Assembly (NCBI GenBank): GCA_900554535.1
Contig: USIA01000067.1
Coordinates: 1-8,907 of the forward strand
Origin: an uncultured Oscillospiraceae bacterium
Lineage (GTDB): Bacteria > Bacillota > Clostridia > Oscillospirales > Acutalibacteraceae
Reading direction: 5' to 3'
Length of the DNA: 8,907 bases
Shown here: positions 7,185 to 8,907 of the stretch, piece after piece
Layout of the letters: each line of letters opens with the position of its first letter
Numbering within the stretch: the first letter of the stretch is position 1
The notes under the pieces: model-generated
Databases searched by the model: none
What the model was told of the DNA's origin: nothing
Seen by the model: only the letters and a program-made list of their open reading frames with translations
Position numbers and translations under genes: made by a program

Positions 7185-7244
7185 ATGGGCGAACAACCAA
7201 TTGGCCATTTGCTGCAGCGCACCATGTGTGACTGCGCTGCATAA
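7185..7244 (+). CDS. Small ORF (19 aa): leader peptide or truncated GerW/YtfJ-like gene start
   Basis: ATG 7185 is preceded at ideal distance by AAGGAG (7171-7176), and the frame reads MGEQPIGHLLQRTMCDCAA before TAA at 7242-7244. The first 14 residues resemble, from memory, the start of GerW/YtfJ sporulation proteins (pattern xPIxxLMxxTM). The usual continuation (a VDVNT..G segment) is absent here and downstream, so it may be the stub of a truncated gene. It sits in the 5' domain of the large RNA, before the long-range helix. A perfect 8-bp hairpin (7213-7220 with 7234-7241) spans its second half and stop codon, which could couple translation to RNA folding. The peptide may equally be a leader or untranslated. 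Confidence 0.4.
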   Translation: MGEQPIGHLLQRTMCDCAA

Positions 7245-7295
7245 GGGAATATGGACAAGGGATCCAAAAAAGGATCCAATGTCGAAATTCAAAAA

Positions 7296-8261
7296 CAATT
7301 GTTTGTGGAAAGCGGCGTAAAAGAGTAAAAAGGAACAGGGAACGGCGGCGGAAAGTCGCGAGACCACGAAAGATGGAAAGCAGACAAAGTAAGCGCGTTG
7401 CCTGATTCCGAAAAAGCAAAAAGGCAGAGCCAAAAATCCAATAGCGTATGCTTGAGGAAGCTGCGTGAGGAAAAAGGCAGCCACCAAAAGATCATTGCGA
7501 ACGCAGACAGAAAAAGTCCTTGAGGCAGAAATCGAGTTCGGATGCGGAGGAGTGTCCGGTGATCGAAAAGTAGGCGAGTGGGACAGAAACCGATGTTTGA
7601 CTGAAGGGAAGATGCAAGGGCAGAGCTGCGAAAGCGGTCTGTGACCGGCAAAACCCTAGCGGAAGGTCAGACAGAGGCGTAGGGGAAAGCGAACATAGAG
7701 CTGCGAAAGCGGTCTATGCGGCAGCAACCCGGAAGATTCTGTTAAGCAGGGATAGCAAATGACTTGTCGGTTGGCAAGTGAAAGCCTACAAAGCTTGAGC
7801 GTTCTGAAAGCATGGAAACATGCAGAGGAAATCAAAGCACACTGGACACAGAGACAGGATCCTGCCAATTAAAAATATAGCTGTCGATTGAAAGATGGCT
7901 ATGACCCGCGGGAAATCGAACGAAAAGCGAAGGCCGAAACGAACGATTCGATCAGAAAGAAGAAAGGACTGAGTCCAAAGTACAAGGCACTGTCCGATCT
8001 AAGTTTTTGAAAGGTTTGGTAAACGTTACGGAACAAGCAAAGAATGAACAGCTTCCAAGGTGATCTGGAATTGGCAACCCCTAAATCCTGCCCTCTCTAA
8101 AGGGCGTGCCTCCGCAGAGGAAAGTAAAACGGGATGCTTCCAATCAAGCAGTTGAAAACACAAATGAAGCTGAAGCGGCTGTGTAGTAGTGTATCAAAAA
8201 AGGTGTAAGCCAATGCAGTAACATAATTGACCTAATAAAACGCCAAATTCACAAACAATTG
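7296..8261 (+). other. Long-range helix closing the main domain of the large RNA
   Basis: CAATTGTTTGTG (7296-7307) is exactly complementary to CACAAACAATTG (8250-8261). Moving inward, an internal loop is followed by GGCG (7314-7317) opposite CGCC (8241-8244). The 3' strand ends 8 nt before the terminator hairpin, so the helix brackets nearly all of the transcript 3' of the small ORF. Confidence 0.7.
7622..7715 (+). repeat. Direct repeat (19 nt, two copies) forming GAAA-capped hairpins
   Basis: AGAGCTGCGAAAGCGGTCT occurs at 7622-7640 and again at 7697-7715. Each copy folds as AGA, bulged G, CTGC, GAAA loop, GCGG, TCT. The flanks extend the stems with different but still paired bases: C-G then G-U outside copy 1, T-A then A-T then C-G outside copy 2. 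Confidence 0.8.
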
Positions 8262-8269
8262 GATAGATT

Positions 8270-8312
8270 GGCCCCCGGCAGTTTGCCTTCTGACTGTCGG
8301 GGGTCGGTTTTT
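8270..8312 (+). terminator. Rho-independent terminator of the large RNA
   Basis: A stem of about 13 bp (8270-8282 with 8293-8305, two G-U pairs), very GC-rich, with a ten-base loop, followed by GG and TTTTT (8308-8312). Confidence 0.9.
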
Positions 8313-8353
8313 GTGCAGGTCGCAGTTGCAGCCCCGTTTTTGACGCAAGTACT

Positions 8354-8381
8354 GGGACTTCGCCGGCTTTTAGGATATAAT
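8354..8381 (+). promoter_or_regulatory. trxB promoter
   Basis: A perfect -10 TATAAT (8376-8381) with a weak -35-like GGGACT (8354-8359, 16-bp spacer). The start would be near 8388, about 33 nt before the ATG. The poor -35 suggests modest or activator-dependent expression. Confidence 0.6.
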
Positions 8382-8420
8382 AGAAGAAATACAATGAATT
8401 AATCATGAGGAGGCCTTTCC

Positions 8421-8907
8421 ATGTATGATGTGCTAATTCTAGGCGGCGGACCGGCGGGTTATACGGCAGCGCTTTATTGCACGCGCGCGGGCTTGCAGGC
8501 CTGCGTGCTGGAGACGTTTGCACCCGGCGGCCAGATGGGTACTACCGATACCATTGAAAATTACCCTGGATTTCCGGATGGGGTGAGTGGATTTGACCTG
8601 GCCCAGTCCATGCAAAAACAAGCCGAACGTTTCGGCGCCAAAACGGTGCTGGACAGCGTGGAGACGGTGGACTTGAAGGGATCAGTCAAGCGCGTGACCG
8701 GCCAGAGTGGCGAGACATATGAAGCAAAGACGGTCATCCTAGCGACCGGCGCAGCACCGCGTGAGCTGGGCCTGCCCAATGAGCAGTCCCTGCGCGGCAA
8801 AGGCGTTTCCTACTGCGCCACGTGCGACGGCATGTTCTACCGCGGCAAGGACGTGATTGTGGTCGGCGGTGGCAACACGGCGGGTGCCGCAGGCGGCTTC
8901 GGCACGT
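8421..8907 (+). CDS. trxB: Thioredoxin reductase (N-terminal 162 residues; runs off the window)
   Basis: A cytoplasmic FAD enzyme that passes electrons from NADPH to thioredoxin. Seen are the FAD-binding GGGPAG (8-13), GGQMGTTDTIENYPGFP (36-52), the ATGAAPR segment (108-114), the redox-active CATC disulfide motif (132-135, in SYCATCDG) and the start of the NADPH fold VVGGGNTA (147-154). ATG 8421 follows GAGGAGG (8407-8413) with 7 nt spacing. After VVGGGNTA, the family normally reads roughly AxxALFL; here it reads GAAGGFGT, with glycines where Ala, Leu and acidic residues are expected. This may be poor sequence at a contig end rather than biology. Paired with the flavodiiron gene elsewhere in the window, it fits an anaerobe's redox defence, though the two are not linked. 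Confidence 0.95.
   Translation, partial: MYDVLILGGGPAGYTAALYCTRAGLQACVLETFAPGGQMGTTDTIENYPGFPDGVSGFDLAQSMQKQAERFGAKTVLDSVETVDLKGSVKRVTGQSGETYEAKTVILATGAAPRELGLPNEQSLRGKGVSYCATCDGMFYRGKDVIVVGGGNTAGAAGGFGT

Larger units (their letters stand above)
7049..8312 (+). ncRNA. Large structured non-coding RNA, unrecognised class (about 1.26 kb)
   Basis: This stretch lies between a consensus promoter and a strong intrinsic terminator and holds no plausible protein gene on either strand beyond a 19-codon ORF at its 5' end. The plus strand is strongly purine-rich (only 12 pyrimidines in 7321-7380) and studded with stops. Structure is evident: a perfect 12-bp long-range helix (7296-7307 with 8250-8261) continued by GGCG/CGCC; a duplicated GAAA hairpin with compensatory changes (7621-7641 and 7694-7718); and local hairpins at 7260-7277, 7762-7779 (7 bp), 7810-7823 (GCATG-GAAA-CATGC), 7877-7902 (9 bp) and near 8089-8104. 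I checked by eye for RNase P, tmRNA and SRP signatures, group I core and group II domain V, and found none. Large ornate RNAs such as GOLLD, ROOL and OLE are the nearest comparison in kind, but I cannot assign it to any of them. Confidence 0.75.

Noticed and set aside
7011..7868. Minus-strand ORFs of 158, 120 and 70 residues rich in Phe, Leu, Ser, Cys and Pro
   Set aside because: They are the pyrimidine-rich complement of a purine-rich transcript, have no ribosome sites or recognisable motifs, and overlap each other in different frames.
7225..8261. Group II intron inserted into a GerW-like gene, suggested by GTGTG at 7225
   Set aside because: No domain V-like hairpin near the 3' end and no continuation of the interrupted gene before trxB, so the match to the intron 5' end is probably chance.
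7049..8312. RNase P RNA, tmRNA, SRP RNA or group I intron
   Set aside because: None of their conserved core sequences could be found by eye; the length also does not fit the first three.

Overview
The window looks like chromosome of a fairly GC-rich anaerobic Bacillota, most likely a Clostridia/Oscillospiraceae-type gut or rumen bacterium. This rests on strong AGGAGG-type ribosome binding sites, a glmS ribozyme, a flavodiiron protein (typical of strict anaerobes), and DegV and DUF1292 proteins. The taxonomic placement is inference; no 16S or other marker is present.

Layout, left to right. 1-306 is the end of a FecE/FhuC-type ABC transporter ATPase. 553-1752 is a flavodiiron (FprA-type) protein with its own promoter and terminator. 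2062-2922 is uppP (undecaprenyl-diphosphate phosphatase). 2975-3024 is a terminator hairpin whose 3' half also holds the glmS promoter. 3095-3280 is a glmS self-cleaving ribozyme. 3319-5152 is glmS, whose frame is broken near codon 31 by 13 extra bases. A bidirectional terminator (5196-5240) separates it from a minus-strand degV-family gene (5269-6150). Further right on the minus strand are a terminator, a folded RNA of about 143 nt with 6S-like architecture (6323-6465), and a DUF1292 gene (6493-6810) with a hairpin-rich leader. uppP and glmS both serve envelope synthesis: glmS makes glucosamine-6-P for peptidoglycan precursors, and uppP recycles their lipid carrier.

The most unusual part is 6970-8312. 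A near-ideal promoter (TTGACA, 17 bp, TATAAT) behind an A-rich UP-like element drives a purine-rich transcript of about 1.26 kb that ends at a strong intrinsic terminator. It contains no convincing protein gene except a 19-codon ORF near its 5' end. It does contain a 12-bp perfect pairing between positions about 950 nt apart, a duplicated GAAA-capped hairpin with compensatory changes, and many local hairpins. I read it as a large structured non-coding RNA of a class I do not recognise, carrying a leader peptide or gene remnant. Right of it, a thioredoxin reductase gene (trxB) starts at 8421 and runs off the window; its last dozen or so codons look corrupted.
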